Origin: Prillingera fragicola | Taxonomy: Eukaryota; Basidiomycota; Tremellomycetes; Trichosporonales; Trichosporonaceae | NCBI GenBank assembly: GCA_002335605.1 | Contig: BEDY01000003.1 | Location: forward strand, 2,294,001-2,358,000 | DNA length: 64,000 nt | Reading direction: 5' to 3' | Shown: positions 1 through 13,465 of the stretch, piece by piece | Position numbering within the stretch: the stretch's first letter is position 1 | Layout of the letters: every line of letters starts with the position of its first letter | Notes under the pieces: model-generated | Told to the model about the DNA's origin: nothing | The model's input: the letters and a program-made list of their open reading frames with translations, nothing else | Database searches by the model: none | Made by a program: the position numbers and the translations under genes

Positions 1-198
1 CAGCAGAGGTGGAGGGAAGGAGCCACACACCACCAGGGTGTGATGGATTGGATGAGCAAGCGTGTCGTTCTTTCATTCATTCCACCTTTCGACCCTCTTC
101 ACTCTTTTAGTTGCCTTTTCCTTTACTATTGCATAGCTAGTGCATACCACCTGTATCACTGTCTGCATTTCTCATAGCACACATACCAACACCCACAC

Positions 199-3100
199 AT
201 GATTCCCTTCCGAGCAGCCTCGAGGGCAGCAGCCCCCAGGCGAGCAGCTTCGGCCCTCCGCGTCACGCCCATTGCAAGTCCCATCGCTGGCCCCTCTCGA
301 TGTGCCGCAGAGTACCTCGCATGGCACGCAAGGCCAACAATGGCCGCTCGCGCGCTCCACTCGACTCCACCAATGCTCAAGGACAAGCGCTGGGTCAACT
401 CGGCGCTCAAGGGCAAGGACGGCAAGGAGGGCGAGGAGGCCAACGAGGACGGCAAGGATGAGGTCGCCGAGGACGACAAGCCAACAAAGGAGACTGAGAC
501 TACCGAGGACAAGCCCAAGCCTACCAAGCCCGAGGCTACTCCCGAGTCTGTCGCCGAGTCGTCCAAGACTGCCGAGAAGCGCGCCGAGGCCGAGCAAAAG
601 GCCAAGTCGTCGTCATCGGCGCCTCCATCGACCCCCGGCGGTCCACCACCTCCCCCTCCCCCTCCTCCCGGTGGCGACAGCCCCAAGGGCAAGGAAATCG
701 CAAAGCCCTCTATTCCAGAGGTGTACCCCCAGGTCCTTGCGCTTCCCATTACTCGTCGCCCCCTCTTCCCCGGCTTTTACAAGGCAGTGACCATCACGTC
801 GCCGTCAGTCATCAAAGCTATTCGCGAGCTCATCTCCCACGGCCAGCCGTACATTGGCGCCTTCCTTCTCAAGGACTCGGACTCAGACTCGGACGTCATC
901 ACCAGCCTCGACCAGGTGCACCCTGTTGGTGTCTTTGCGCAGATTACCAGCGTCTTTTCGTCGGCCGACTCAAGTCGCCAGCCTGATACCGAGGAGGGTG
1001 GCGAGCCAAAGCCGGAGACACTTACCGCTGTTCTCTACCCCCACCGCCGTATCCACATTGACGAGCTTGTCACCGCTCCCGCTGCCCCCGAGCCGCCGGT
1101 CGAGACGGAGGACAAGGCGGCGGCCACAGCCGTCGAGGAGCCCAAGGGTGAGGCCGATGTGCCCAGCTTTGAGAAGGAGGTCCCCTCTGTCGAGGAGACC
1201 AAGGAGGAGCTGGCCGAGGTTGCCGTCGAGGACACTGAGCAGCCCGCAGCCCCTCAGTCGCAGATTGGCTTCCTCCACCCGCTTCTCCCCGAAGTCTCCC
1301 TCACCAACGTCAGCAACCTCGATCTTGAGCCGCACAAGAAGGACTCGCAGGTCGTTCGCGCCATCATGGGCGAGATTCTTGCCGTGTTCAAGGAGATAGC
1401 CCAGCTCCAGCCCATCTTCCGCGAGCAGAGTGAGTTTCCAACACCGTTTCGACGACAATGCTAACCATCCAGTCGCTTCTTTCACCATGTCCAACTCGGC
1501 GTCCAACGTCTTTGACGAGCCCGACAAGCTGGCCGACTTTGCCGCTGCTGTGTCGACGGGCGATGTTCACGACCTCCAGGCTGTGCTCGAGTCGCTCTCG
1601 GTCGAGGACCGTCTGCAGAAGGCGCTGCTGATCCTCAAGAAGGAGCTCATCAACGCCCAGCTGCAGAGCAAGATTTCGCGCGACGTCGAGAGCAAGATTC
1701 AGAAGCGTCAGCGCGAGTACTATCTCATGGAGCAACTCAAGGGCATCAAGAAGGAGCTCGGTATGGAGAGCGACGGCAAGGACAAGCTCGTCGAGCGCTT
1801 CAAGGAGAAGGCCGCCAAGCTCGCCATGCCCGAGGGCGTCAAAAAGGTCTTTGACGAGGAGCTCAACAAGCTTGTCCACCTTGAGCCCGCCGCCAGCGAG
1901 TTTAACGTTACTCGCAACTATCTCGACTGGCTCACCCAGATCCCCTGGGGCGTCCACTCGCCTGAAAACTTTAACATTGCGCACGCCACCCAGGTGCTCG
2001 ACGAGGACCACTACGGTCTCAAGGACGTCAAGGACCGTATCCTCGAGTTCCTGGCTGTAGGCAAGCTCCGCGGCACCGTCGAGGGCAAGATCATCTGTCT
2101 CGCTGGACCCCCTGGTGTGGGCAAGACCTCGATCGGCAAGAGTATTGCTCGTGCCCTCGGCCGCCAGTTCTTCCGCTTCTCTGTTGGAGGTCTCACCGAC
2201 GTTGCCGAGATCAAGGGACACCGTCGCACGTACATTGGTGCCATGCCCGGCAAACCCATCCAGGCCTTGAAAAAGGTCGCTACCGAGAACCCGCTGATTC
2301 TCATCGACGAGGTGGACAAGATTGGCCGTGGCCACAACGGTGACCCAGCGTCGGCGCTGCTGGAGATGCTCGACCCGGAGCAGAACACTTCGTTCCTCGA
2401 CCACTACATGGATGTGCCCGTTGACCTGTCGCGTGTGCTCTTTGTATGCACGGCCAACGTGCTCGAGACTATCCCCGCGCCGCTTCTTGACCGTATGGAG
2501 GTGCTCGAGGTCAACGGTTACGTCTCGGCGGAGAAGATGAACATTGCCGAGAGGTACCTGTCGCCCCAGGCCAAGGAGGCGTCGGGTCTCAAGGATGTCA
2601 ACATTGACATTGAGCCCGAGGCCATCGAGACTCTTATTCGATGGTACTGCCGCGAGAGTGGTGTGCGTAACCTCAAGAAGCACATTGACAAGATCTACCG
2701 CAAGGCGGCGTTCAAGATTGTCGACGACCTCGGCGAGACTGCCCTCCCCGAGCCTACTACAAAGGAGATTGACTCCAAGGCCGAGGAGCGCACCGTCGAG
2801 GTACCCGCACACTCGTCCCCCGATATCAACGCTCCAGGTGACAAGTCTGCCGACAAAACTGAGGAGATCAAGGTCACCACGGCCGTGCGCGAGCCCCTCA
2901 AGATCCCCGATGGCATCAACATTCGTGTCAACAAGGAGAACCTCAAGGACTATGTCGGTCCTCCCGTGTACCACAAGGACAGGCTGTACCAGAAGCCTCC
3001 TCCCGCCGGTGTCTCGACTGGTCTCGGATATCTCGGCAACGGCAGTGGATCTGTCATGCCCATCGAGGTCACTAGCATGCCCGGCAAGGGCGGTCTGCAG

Positions 3101-3673
3101 CTTACCGGAAAGCTGGGCGAGGTTATCCGGGAGAGTGCACAGATTGCCTTGTCATGGGTCAAGTCGAACGCGTTCCTTCTTGGGGTTACCAAGAGCGAGG
3201 CAGATCTGACTGTCAACGACCGGGATATCCACCTTCACATGTGAGTACAATTCGACTGCTTAGGAAAGCTGCTGACGCGATCCAGGCCCGAGGGTGGTAT
3301 TGGCAAGGAGGGACCTTCAGCAGGAACCGCCATCCTGACCGCGTTTGTCTCTCTCTTCACCAAGACCCAGGTCGACCCCGACGTCGCGATGACTGGCGAG
3401 ATTACACTGCACGGCCAGGTCTTGCCGGTGGGCGGTCTCAAGGAGAAGATTCTCGCAGCACACCGCGCGGGCATCAAAAAGCTCGTCGTTCCCGCCGCGT
3501 GCAAGAGCGACATTGACGAGAACGTGCCCGAGAGCGTCAAGGCTGGTATCGAGTTTGTGTTTGTCGACGACGTGCGCCAGGTGCTCCACGAGGTGTTCCG
3601 CGGCACGCCGGCGGCCGAGCGCTGGCTCGAGACCCTGCCCGTTGACGAGCAGCCGCAGCGCGAGAAGCACTAG
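199..3673 (+). CDS. PIM1: Mitochondrial Lon protease (ATP-dependent, Pim1-type)
   Basis: ATP-dependent serine protease of the mitochondrial matrix that degrades misfolded and oxidised proteins. Three exons, 199-1429, 1473-3240 and 3286-3673, give 1128 residues, the usual size for fungal Pim1. The N-terminus is rich in Arg/Ala/Ser with few acids, as expected for a matrix targeting sequence, followed by a Lys/Glu-rich and polyproline linker (residues about 70-160). The Lon substrate-binding domain follows. The AAA+ Walker A motif GPPGVGKT is near residue 621 and Walker B is ILIDEVDKI. In the peptidase domain the catalytic Ser is in GPSAG (about residue 1011) and the Lys is the second one in GGLKEK, 43 residues later, the same spacing I recall for bacterial Lon. 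Splicing the second intron (45 bp) restores [15 protein letters not shown], which confirms it. The gene starts near the window edge, so its promoter is only partly present. Very secure. Confidence 0.97.
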
Positions 3674-4180
3674 GCTGCTCGGCTCGGGTTCGGTCGAGGT
3701 AGTGGAGGGGGGAGGTGACCTCCGAGTGTCACGGTGCAGCAGAGCGGGCTAGGCTTTGGCTCGCAACGACATCAACGGACAGAGGCATAGAATCTGACGA
3801 AGAAGCATCGGCATTAGGTTACAACATAGCATGCATCACTCTTGTAACGCGCGTCAGTTGCTCAAGAAACACGGGGGTGATGTGGTGATTCATATTCATA
3901 CAAGGCATACAAAGCCAGCAGCCCACCGTTGCGCACAGATCAGACCCGTTCTCGGGCGCCCTGTTCTCCCCCTCTGGCAGGTTTGCGGCCTGCCGTCGGA
4001 CTAAGGATGACAAAATGGGTGGGTTCATCATTTCTGTGCGCGTGTGCGGGTGTGGCTAGTCGGAGTGGTAGGTGGATACAGGTTGGAATGGGTGTGCAGG
4101 GTATACTCATTGTCGTAACTTGGTGTCGTGTGGTGCCTTCTGCGGGTCAGGCTTGGCAACGAGGCAAACACACCTGTTGT
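3674..4180. terminator. Convergent 3' region, PIM1 / unknown protein
   Basis: 507 bases between stop codons of convergent genes, including ATGCAT at 3831-3836. No gene seen. Confidence 0.35.
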
Positions 4181-4839
4181 CTATTCGTCCTCGTCGCCGC
4201 CGACATCCATCTCATCGTTGGCGGGGTTCTCAGGGTCGTCCTCGGCGTACGTCTCATTGGGAACCGGTGCATCAAACGGATCAGCGGGGACTGGCGGCGT
4301 CGCGGCCGTCTGCCGCTCCAAGTGTCGCAGCAAATGCTCGCTGCGGGGCGGCGGCACAAGCGCCGGCCGCAGCACAGGGCTACCAGGCGACGGCGGCCGC
4401 TTCGACCCAGCCATGACGGGCGGCACCTCCCTGCCCTCGCCCTGCTCCACGACGGCGCGCAGGTCGAGCTCGGCCCACTCAAACTCCTCGTCCCCCTGCT
4501 GGAGCATGTTGGCGGCGGTGCGCGCCGCGCCGCCCGCTGGGCCGCCCGTGCCCGGCTTGTTGGTGAGGGTCTTGGGCCGGCCGTACGGGTACGACGGGTG
4601 GACGTGGGAGGGGAGGGTCTCGTCGGCGTCCAGCCGCGGCGGCTCGAGGTGCGCCGGGATCTCGACGTCGGCGTCAAAGCCCGGCATCACTGACCAGCCC
4701 GTCTCGGGGGGTTCGTCTGTTAGGAGACCTAGGATGAACCCGCGTGTCGCGTGAAGGTGGGTGAAGCGCGCATCCTGTAATTGGGTTAGTAGAGTGGCTT
4801 GCAGACAGTGTTGGGGCTCACTGTGATGCTCGTTGTCAT
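4181..4839 (-). CDS. Unrecognised protein with acidic C-terminal tail
   Basis: Two exons, 4822-4839 and 4181-4774, joined over a 47-bp intron (GTGAGC donor, CTAAC branch, ACAG acceptor), give 203 residues starting MTTSITDARFTHLH. A longer unspliced reading upstream exists, but the intron signals are good and splicing puts a clean ATG 18 bases before the donor. The protein has a short, possibly helical N-terminal segment (HATRGFILGLLTD), a Pro/Gly-rich low-complexity middle, and a tail dominated by Asp and Glu (residues about 180-203). I do not recognise a family. The acidic end resembles small subunits such as Apc15, but nothing else supports that. It converges with the Lon gene and is followed upstream by Msp1 on the same strand. 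Confidence 0.7.
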
Positions 4840-5066
4840 GGTGGTGGTGCGAGACTGACAGAGCAAACACAATGTTGGTCCAGGTTGCTGCGACAACTTG
4901 GTTGAGGAAATGTTACGTAAGCGTCAACACAGGTCGTCGCCACTTCTTGCAAACCCGAAAGCTGCATGAGATGCATATGAGGCCAAACGGGAATGCTGTC
5001 TAGATAAACAACATATCTTACGGTCTGCTGGTCCGCTGCACCGCTCTATCCATTTGCTTTGCTCGT

Positions 5067-6302
5067 CTAATCCACCGGGTCCACGTACGCACCCGCGGAC
5101 TTGCGGCCGCTTTCCACGTACACGTACGCATGGCTGTCGTGGAGCACAAAATCGTCCATGCGTAGAGGGCGGATCTTGAAGCCGTCACGACGAGCGGCCT
5201 CGAGACCTTCATTGCCTGCAGCTCCCTGTTCGCGCATAAACTCGCGTACAGGCACCATGGCGGCGTTGCGACACGTCTCCTTGAGGTCCGAGCCAGAGAG
5301 GCCGTCCGTTTGACCCGCGAGTGTCTCGACGCTAAAGTTTGAGTCGACCTTTGTATGGGAGAGCATCTGTGGCATTAGGCGCAGTTCTAATACAGCCCTT
5401 CTCAGCCAGAACTCACGAGATTCAAGATCTTGATGCGCTGCTCCAGGTTGGGCAGCCTGATGGCAAAGCGCTTGGGCATGCGTCGGAGGATGGCGGGGTC
5501 AATGTCGTTGGGGCGGTTGGTAGCACCAAGAACAAGGATACGGTCAGTGCCAGAGGTGAGGCCATCCCAGAGAGTCATAAACTCGGCCTTGAGCATGCCC
5601 GTCACCTCGTGGTCGGCCTGCGAGCGCTCGCGGAAGAGCGAGTCAATCTCGTCGATAAAGATCTGACGGTCAGCCGCGGAATTATACGCCACTCACAATA
5701 CTAGGCTGAACCTTGCGAGCAAGGGAGAAGAGACCGTTGACGAGCTTGTTGCTCTCGCCAAACCACTTGCTCGTCAAACTCGAGAGGGGGACGTTGATAA
5801 ACGTCGCTCCACTCTCCTTGGCCAGAGCCTTGGCGAGCATGGTCTTGCCGCATCCCGGGTGGCCGTAAAGAAGGACGCCTCGAGGCGCAGACAGCAGCGA
5901 TCCTCCAGCGGCAAAGAGCTCAGGATAAGTAAGAGGGTAGATGACCGTCTCACGGAGCGATGAAATAATCTCGTCGAGGCCACCAATGCTCTCAAAGGTC
6001 GTGTCCAGCGAGTTGGGCGGGATGACCTCGCCGGCAATCATAGTCTCGTACTCGTCAAGGTCGAGGGCGACAAGCTGAGCCTTGGACAGGCCCGTCTGAG
6101 ACAGAAGCAATTCGCCCTTCTCCTTTGACTTTTGGCTAGCTCCGGGCTGGTCTACGAGCGACGACATGACGTATCGCAAGGCGTAATAGAGGGCGACCTG
6201 GGACGCGGCAAAGACTGCCACTGGCAAGATATGAGCTTTTGTTGTATGCGTGGTACTGTACCTACCATCCACGACGACGCGTGCGACATTCTTCGAGGAC
6301 AT
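5067..6302 (-). CDS. MSP1: Msp1/ATAD1-type outer mitochondrial membrane AAA ATPase
   Basis: Membrane-anchored AAA ATPase that pulls mislocalised tail-anchored proteins out of the mitochondrial outer membrane and peroxisomes. Four exons, 6266-6302, 5697-6220, 5417-5662 and 5067-5366, give 368 residues, close to yeast Msp1. After a dozen N-terminal residues comes one transmembrane helix (about residues 12-35), then the AAA core: Walker A GHPGCGKT, the pore-loop segment [10 protein letters not shown], Walker [11 protein letters not shown], and the second region of homology [21 protein letters not shown], split here only by sequence continuity. The 34-bp intron before IFIDEID is among the shortest in the window. 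The first intron is 45 bp and in frame, so retention would add 15 residues in front of the membrane helix. The gene is divergent from the NDUFA4-like gene about 1.1 kb away. Confidence 0.93.
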
Positions 6303-7393
6303 CGGTGCTGATAAAAGTGAGAATAGTTGTCCAACGAGCAGGAGGATGAAAGGGAGGAGGGAAGACGGTCGACGTACCCGGCTATGCGGTGGTGGCAAAA
6401 CCCCCGAATGCTTCCGAGCGTTGAAGGGCCACGTGTTTACATAGGAGTAGGAAATATATTCGAGCGTGGCGTCAACCTTAGCCAGGACTGCAGCCGCCAC
6501 AGCGCTGTGCGGCCTACGAGGAGACTGGAGTCCGCGGGATGGCCGCTGTAGAGGACGAGCATAAATCGTTGCTCGAGGCGCTCGTGGTTGTCCCAGGCTT
6601 GCGTGCTTCGGTGAACGAGACAGGGTTCTTTACCTCCAACCCAGGCTGGCGCAACTCGGGCACCCACCTCTGGCAGTTTGAGGCGTGCCAATCGGCTGCG
6701 AAAAGGTGTGTGTCCCGGGGGAGAAGTAGGTGTCGTTTGTCAACCTCGAGGAGGCTGTACCGTTGCCGGAGCGAGACTACGGCCTGGGGGTAGATGTGCA
6801 TCGCGATGCCTCGGCGCAGTATAGATTAGATTCGCCACTATCCCACCGTGCCTGGCCCATTAGCCATTTGCCGCTGTTGACGACCCCTGTCATAAGTCAG
6901 GCATGCATAGTTGCTCGTTCATTTTCCACAAGGGTGCAATGATGCGCTTTGAATTGGGGACGGAGCAAGAGTCAAAAGGTGCCAAAGATCTGAGAGGTTG
7001 GCTCGCATAAACTGTCTGCGCACAAGAGCAGAAGAACGAGGTGTGGATGATGTACCATGTGACGTCAAAGCACCTGCTCCAAGCGGTGGTCAGGTGGTCC
7101 CCCTCGTCCTTCTGTTGCGGCCCTTGTCATGCATCTACACCCAGCCACGTCTACGTCTACCAGCTCGTGCCACACTACTGCCGTGTCCAGATGCATCTAT
7201 CTGCCCCTCCCGGACTTGGGCGAACGGGGGAGTCGTAGCGCAGGGCTTGTTGCAACTTGGCCTGGGAACACTAGCCCCCTCTCGGACGAGCCTCATATAA
7301 GAATGATCACACCACCCCCAACTAGTTCGTCATCCTAGACCTCTCTCAACTGCGTCTTCCACAACAAACCCAACACAAGCACTCTCACTCACA
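6303..7393. other. Divergent intergenic region, Msp1 / NDUFA4-like
   Basis: About 1.1 kb between two divergent genes. It holds the promoters of both. A CATATAAG-like TATA element lies near 7293, about 100 bases before the NDUFA4-like ATG. The segment 6539-6840 has coding-like character and is listed separately; nothing else is recognisable. Confidence 0.5.
6539..6793 (+). CDS. Possible small gene or gene remnant, low confidence
   Basis: An 84-residue open frame starts MAAVEDEHKSLLEALVVVP and continues through NETGFFTSNPGWRNSGTHLW, a composition that reads like a real protein. It then degenerates into Arg/Ser-rich sequence. A second frame from about 6727 reads VSFVNLEEAVPLPERDYGLG and also looks coding, but the only GT...AG interval joining the two blocks is about 24 bp, shorter than any other intron here. 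It may be a decayed gene, a short gene with an intron I cannot place, or chance. No family is recognised, and the opposite strand is also open over the same stretch. Confidence 0.2.
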   Translation: MAAVEDEHKSLLEALVVVPGLRASVNETGFFTSNPGWRNSGTHLWQFEACQSAAKRCVSRGRSRCRLSTSRRLYRCRSETTAWG

Positions 7394-8038
7394 ATGTCGA
7401 CCTCCAACATGCCCCAGCGCCTGGCTTCGGACGTGAGTGGCACATACCCAACCAGTGAGACTAACCACGGCAGACGGACCCATACAAGCTGTCCACCCGC
7501 AAGAACATTGCCCAGGCCTCGTCACAGGTCAACCGTTTCGCCAAGCGTGACCCCGCACTCTACCCCTTGAGCATCATCCTCGTCGCCGTCGCCGGTGTCA
7601 CTGGATACTTTGCGTGAGTCTCCATTATCCTCGCCACCAGCTCAGCCCGTGGGACCTGGGGTGGAGTGGAGTGTGAGTTGAGGCCCTGAACTGACTCGTG
7701 CCTTAGGATGAACAAGATGTCCACGCCAACGATGGAGCGGTCCCTCGCCCAGCGCGGAATGGTCCAGCCATGGGAGGAGACTGACAAGCAAGACTTGATG
7801 CCCAAGTGCGTATTCCAGCCGTGCACGTAGACGCGTGTTGACAACTTGCAGCCAAGTCGCAGCGTTCAAGTACCGCTACAAGACCCGCGAGGGACACATG
7901 GAGGACTCCATGCCCACCATCAACGTCGATGTCCGCCGTGTGAGTCTGCGAGGCGGGTCTCACGCCACAAGTGTCCCACGAAGCCATGCTGATGCACTGC
8001 AGGTCAACTCGGACGGACCCCACAAGTACCACACCTAG
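7394..8038 (+). CDS. Small NDUFA4/B12D-like mitochondrial inner-membrane protein
   Basis: Five exons (7394-7432, 7474-7613, 7707-7805, 7852-7939, 8003-8038) join to 133 residues. The core RDPALYPLSIILVAVAGVTG (about residues 38-57) is a basic residue, an Asp-Pro and then a single hydrophobic helix, the arrangement of the B12D/NDUFA4 (complex I MLRQ / cytochrome oxidase associated) family. After the helix there is a QPWEE segment and a C-terminal INVDV, both reminiscent of the family pattern of a Pro-Trp followed by a VNVDY-like end. The assignment rests on these short matches, so it is moderate. All four introns have consensus ends and the frame only holds with all of them spliced; the third uses a GTGCGT donor. 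A single-helix membrane protein is certain; the exact family is not. Confidence 0.75.
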
Positions 8039-8988
8039 GTGTGACGAACGCAGGCGAGACGAAGTGGCAGGTCCGTGCGTCGTACCACGGATTGAACCTG
8101 TCGAAGAATCAGAAGTTGTCTCAAGTACAAGTCGAAAGAGGAAGAGTTCAGAAGTATTAAGAAGCTGAAAGTCAGAAGTCGCTCGCGATGTAGTGTCATG
8201 CAGATATGCAGATTGATTACCATCGCTCGCTACCCGTGTAGATATGTGGATAAGAACTGGACTGGTCGATTGGATGAGCCGGGCAGCGGGGAAGGCTGAG
8301 ACTGACCCGGCTGCGAACCCGTGCTAGACAATTATGCTCACTTACCAGTGACCAACTCCTGACCACCGACTGCTGGGACAGTGTCTATGCCAAGCAACAT
8401 TGTACGGGACGTGCAGGATTGATTAGCATCTGGGTAAGACTTTAGTCACTGTGACTTGTGATGGATGAAAGGGTACCACTTGAGGTCTTTGAGGTGCCAA
8501 CCCGGCTTCGCTCTGTGTGTGCCAGTCTTCAATGCCCATGCGCGTCCACTGTTCGAGCTGTCTAAAGGGGGCATTCCCTCGCAAGAGCGCCAGTGCAAAG
8601 TACCTCTTCTGCAGCAGCCAGTGTAGCTGGTGCCAGCTCGAGTAGTTCATGGACATTTGAATGAACATTACCCACATGTAATACGGGATGAGCCGTGCCT
8701 TAGTACCCGACGCGCGCCTGTCCCTCCCTGGGTATGTCCCCTCGGCTCGTCCGGGTAGGGCTGCTTTAATTTGATCCCGCGTGCACCCCCGCCCCGCCCA
8801 GCGTGTGCCGCCCAGCGTGTGCCGCTGCCAGCGCCACGCCCCCGTCACTCGAACAGGCTGTCGTCCATGGCTCCCTCCCCATCCCCCTCCCTCTCCGGAC
8901 ACGACACGTCTCTTTCCTCTGTCCCTTCTTCTCTCTCAACACCCATTCTTCTCTCCCCACGCGACTCGTCGCATCGAATCGCGCCAAC
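8039..8988. other. Intergenic region upstream of the NDR kinase gene
   Basis: About 950 bases between tandem plus-strand genes, containing the 3' flank of the NDUFA4-like gene and the promoter and pyrimidine-rich 5' leader of the kinase gene (8880-8985). A 14-bp direct duplication (CCCAGCGTGTGCCG at 8797 and 8811) lies in the proximal promoter. No gene seen. Confidence 0.5.
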
Positions 8989-10921
<1,933 letters not shown>

Positions 10922-11049
10922 GCGCTCGTTGACACATTCTCTTGACGACTGACGCCGATATATCCTTGTATGCATGATGTGCCCTACGCGCAGGGGTCCC
11001 GCGAGTCCTGTATTCATTGTTATCCATCTAAATCTAAGGTCTAGACCGT

Positions 11050-12989
11050 TCAACCTTGGACCTTGAGCCCCATCTCCCAGAAGTTGCGCTCGAGACGCAC
11101 ACACTCGATCCAAATCTTGGTCAACTTCTCCAACCTAGCCGGTGTCGGGGGGTCGGCAGCGATCCGCCGCTCCAAATTCTCCACTCCACGATTACACGCT
11201 GCCAAAAACTCTGGTCCAGAATAGTCTTCGATCCAGCGGCGATACGGGTTGCCCTCCATGACCGTCTCGCCCGACTGGACGCGCGAGGCGAGCCACAGCC
11301 CGACCTCGCCGTAACCTACGAGGCAGGAGAAGACGGCGACATACACGTCGAGCACGTCGCCCTGCGCGCCCACGTCGAGCATGTACCGCGCGTACGCGCT
11401 GCAGGCGGCCGCCTCGGGGGCGTCGGCGAGTTGTTGCCGCGAGACGCCAAACTGTTCGCAAAAGGTTTCGTGCATTTTAGACTCTTTGGCAATGTGCAGT
11501 TGGATGGCGGAAAAGGCTTCAATGGTCGGAAAGTCGGTCGCTTTGTAGGCTCCCAGGGCGTGCGCGCGCGCGTAGTGGCGCAGGTAGTGCCAGTCTTGGA
11601 TGATGTAGTGCTGGAACGACGCTAGGGGGAGGGTGCCGGCGCCGAGCTGCGCGACGAACGGGTGGCGCACGTACTCGCGCCAGAGGGTTGGGTCAGCCCG
11701 GAGCAGGTGGGACATGAACGGGGTGGGGTTGTGAGGGGACGGGCTGGGATGTGAGTGTGAAGTTTGGGTAAGGGGGGGCTTACGCGGGGAGAGCACGCTT
11801 GGTGGTCAGGTAGCCGTGGTTTAGGGGGCCGTGGCCGCGGCCGAGGGGGAAGGCGGCAGCGATCGCGCCCTGCACGTACGAGATGGCGGAGCGGACTGTG
11901 TCGGTGTGCAGGGTACGCTCAGTGGGGGAGATGCGGCCGTTGAGCTTGTCAATGGCATAAGCGGACGCGAGGGCGGCCGACAGCGTGCAGCCTGTGCCGT
12001 GGGTGCTCGACGAGTCAATCTTGTTGCCCACAAACATGCGCACACCGGCGTCGTCGACGAGAATGTCCACCACAACCTCGGGCGAGGCGGTCATTCCGAG
12101 AATGGTCGTCTTGAAATGCTCAAGAATGGCGACGTCGTTGTCATCGGCGTCACCCGAGCCCTCGTCCCAGACCACTGTGTAGCCGCTCTGCTTGGCTGCC
12201 GACGCGACCTCGGCGCGGGCGAGCGGGAGGTGACCGCCCTTGAGCAGGACAGCAATCTGAGGATTGGCCTTACGCAGCGCATTAGCCAGCGCCACCATGT
12301 CCTGCAGACTAGTGACGTCGGCGGGAGCGTCCGCTGGGGTAACAATAGCCCGTGCCTCGGGAATGTTGGGCGTAACGAGGTCGACGAGGGGGAGGAGGCG
12401 CTCGATGAGAGGTTTGTTCGCATCGTTCGGCAACAGCGCGTGGCCCGACGTCGAGATCATGACTGGGTCAAGAACCAGGTAAGGCCTCTCCTCGGCGGGC
12501 AGGGCCAGGAAAAACTCCTGCAAGGCGGCAATAACTGGCTCGCCGGCGAGCATGCCAAACTTGATTGCGTCGGGGCGCATCGCATCGTCAAAGATGGATT
12601 TGAGCTGGACGTGAGCTGGTGCTTGAGAGAAGAGACTCACCTGCTGAACAACAAAATCGGCAGGGACATTGTGTACGGCCTGGACGCCCAGAGTGTTCTG
12701 CGCCGTGAGGGCTGTAATGACGCTCGAGCCGTAGCATCCAAATGCCGAGATAGTCTTGAGGTCGGCCTGGCGAGTTAGCATTGCATGGGACTGTACGGGT
12801 CACGCGTGAGGAAGCCAGCTCCCCCCAGATATCATGGTGTGTAGGCCAAACTCACCTGAATACCTGCTCCTCCACCAGAGTCGCTACCTGAGAAAGTCAG
12901 CACACAATGCCATGCCAGACCACGAGCGACTCACCAGCAATGGTAAGCACATGTGGCAGCACCGAGCTCTTTTTGAGGAGATCGGCCAT
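11050..12989 (-). CDS. THI20: Thi20-type fusion: HMP/HMP-P kinase plus TenA thiaminase II
   Basis: Bifunctional thiamine enzyme: an N-terminal ThiD-like hydroxymethylpyrimidine (phosphate) kinase makes HMP-PP for thiamine synthesis, and a C-terminal TenA domain hydrolyses thiamine breakdown products for salvage. Five exons (12935-12989, 12856-12887, 12641-12766, 11784-12604, 11050-11743) give 575 residues, near yeast Thi20 (551). The ribokinase-type start [20 protein letters not shown] is assembled across three exons, and STHGTGCTLSAALA is the anion-hole motif. The TenA part starts about residue 352; the Cys in FSCLVGYGEVG (about residue 484) matches the catalytic Cys position, with the Glu of GYGEVG as expected. 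The third intron (36 bp) is in frame, so retention would insert 12 residues in the kinase. Start chosen as the only ATG giving the complete family N-terminus. Divergent from the acidic-protein gene. Confidence 0.95.
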
Positions 12990-13465
12990 GTTGATCGTCC
13001 GCTTGTTCGAAAGTAGAAATGTAAACACAGGTATCAGCTACACTGATCTGTGCGTTAAAAGCAGCTGGCAAGCAGTGGGGTCTTGGCTATTTGGAAGCAA
13101 CAGAACACACCGAGTGAGAGATGACTCTTGTTTTTGGGACTCGTGAATTCGCGGGGCTCCGATAAACGGGTGAGTTCTGGTGTCACGTGATCTTGGCCCA
13201 GGGTATCGTCGTCATTGTAAAGGAGTTCGGGTCATTAGCGTTTCATTAGAGCTGGTTTCTAATAGAAATCCTAATCGGAGTCGTCATGTATGACGTGTGG
13301 AGCAACGAGACCACCAGGCAAGCACCAAGGCGACCAGTTCACACCCCTCTGAGGTAGCAACCCCGGACAGCCGTCGTCTCCAATCATCCATCCACTCTTC
13401 ATCCCAAGCCCCACAGCGCCTAGCCGATCTCGCCCTCATCCAGCTAGCATCCATCCACACCCATC
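12990..13465. promoter_or_regulatory. Divergent promoter, THI20 / acidic protein, with TAAT-type cluster
   Basis: 476 bases between divergent start codons. At 13232-13275 it carries four close ATTAG/CTAAT words in an otherwise GC-rich region, ending in CTAATAGAAATCCTAAT (13259-13275). That 17-mer recurs exactly, in inverted orientation, at 49268-49284. Its role is unknown; a homeodomain-type or other transcription factor site cluster is one reading. Confidence 0.45.

Noticed and set aside
1388..2974. 528-codon open frame antisense to the Lon ATPase and linker
   Set aside because: Same codon-bias effect; the sense strand is conserved Lon with catalytic motifs.
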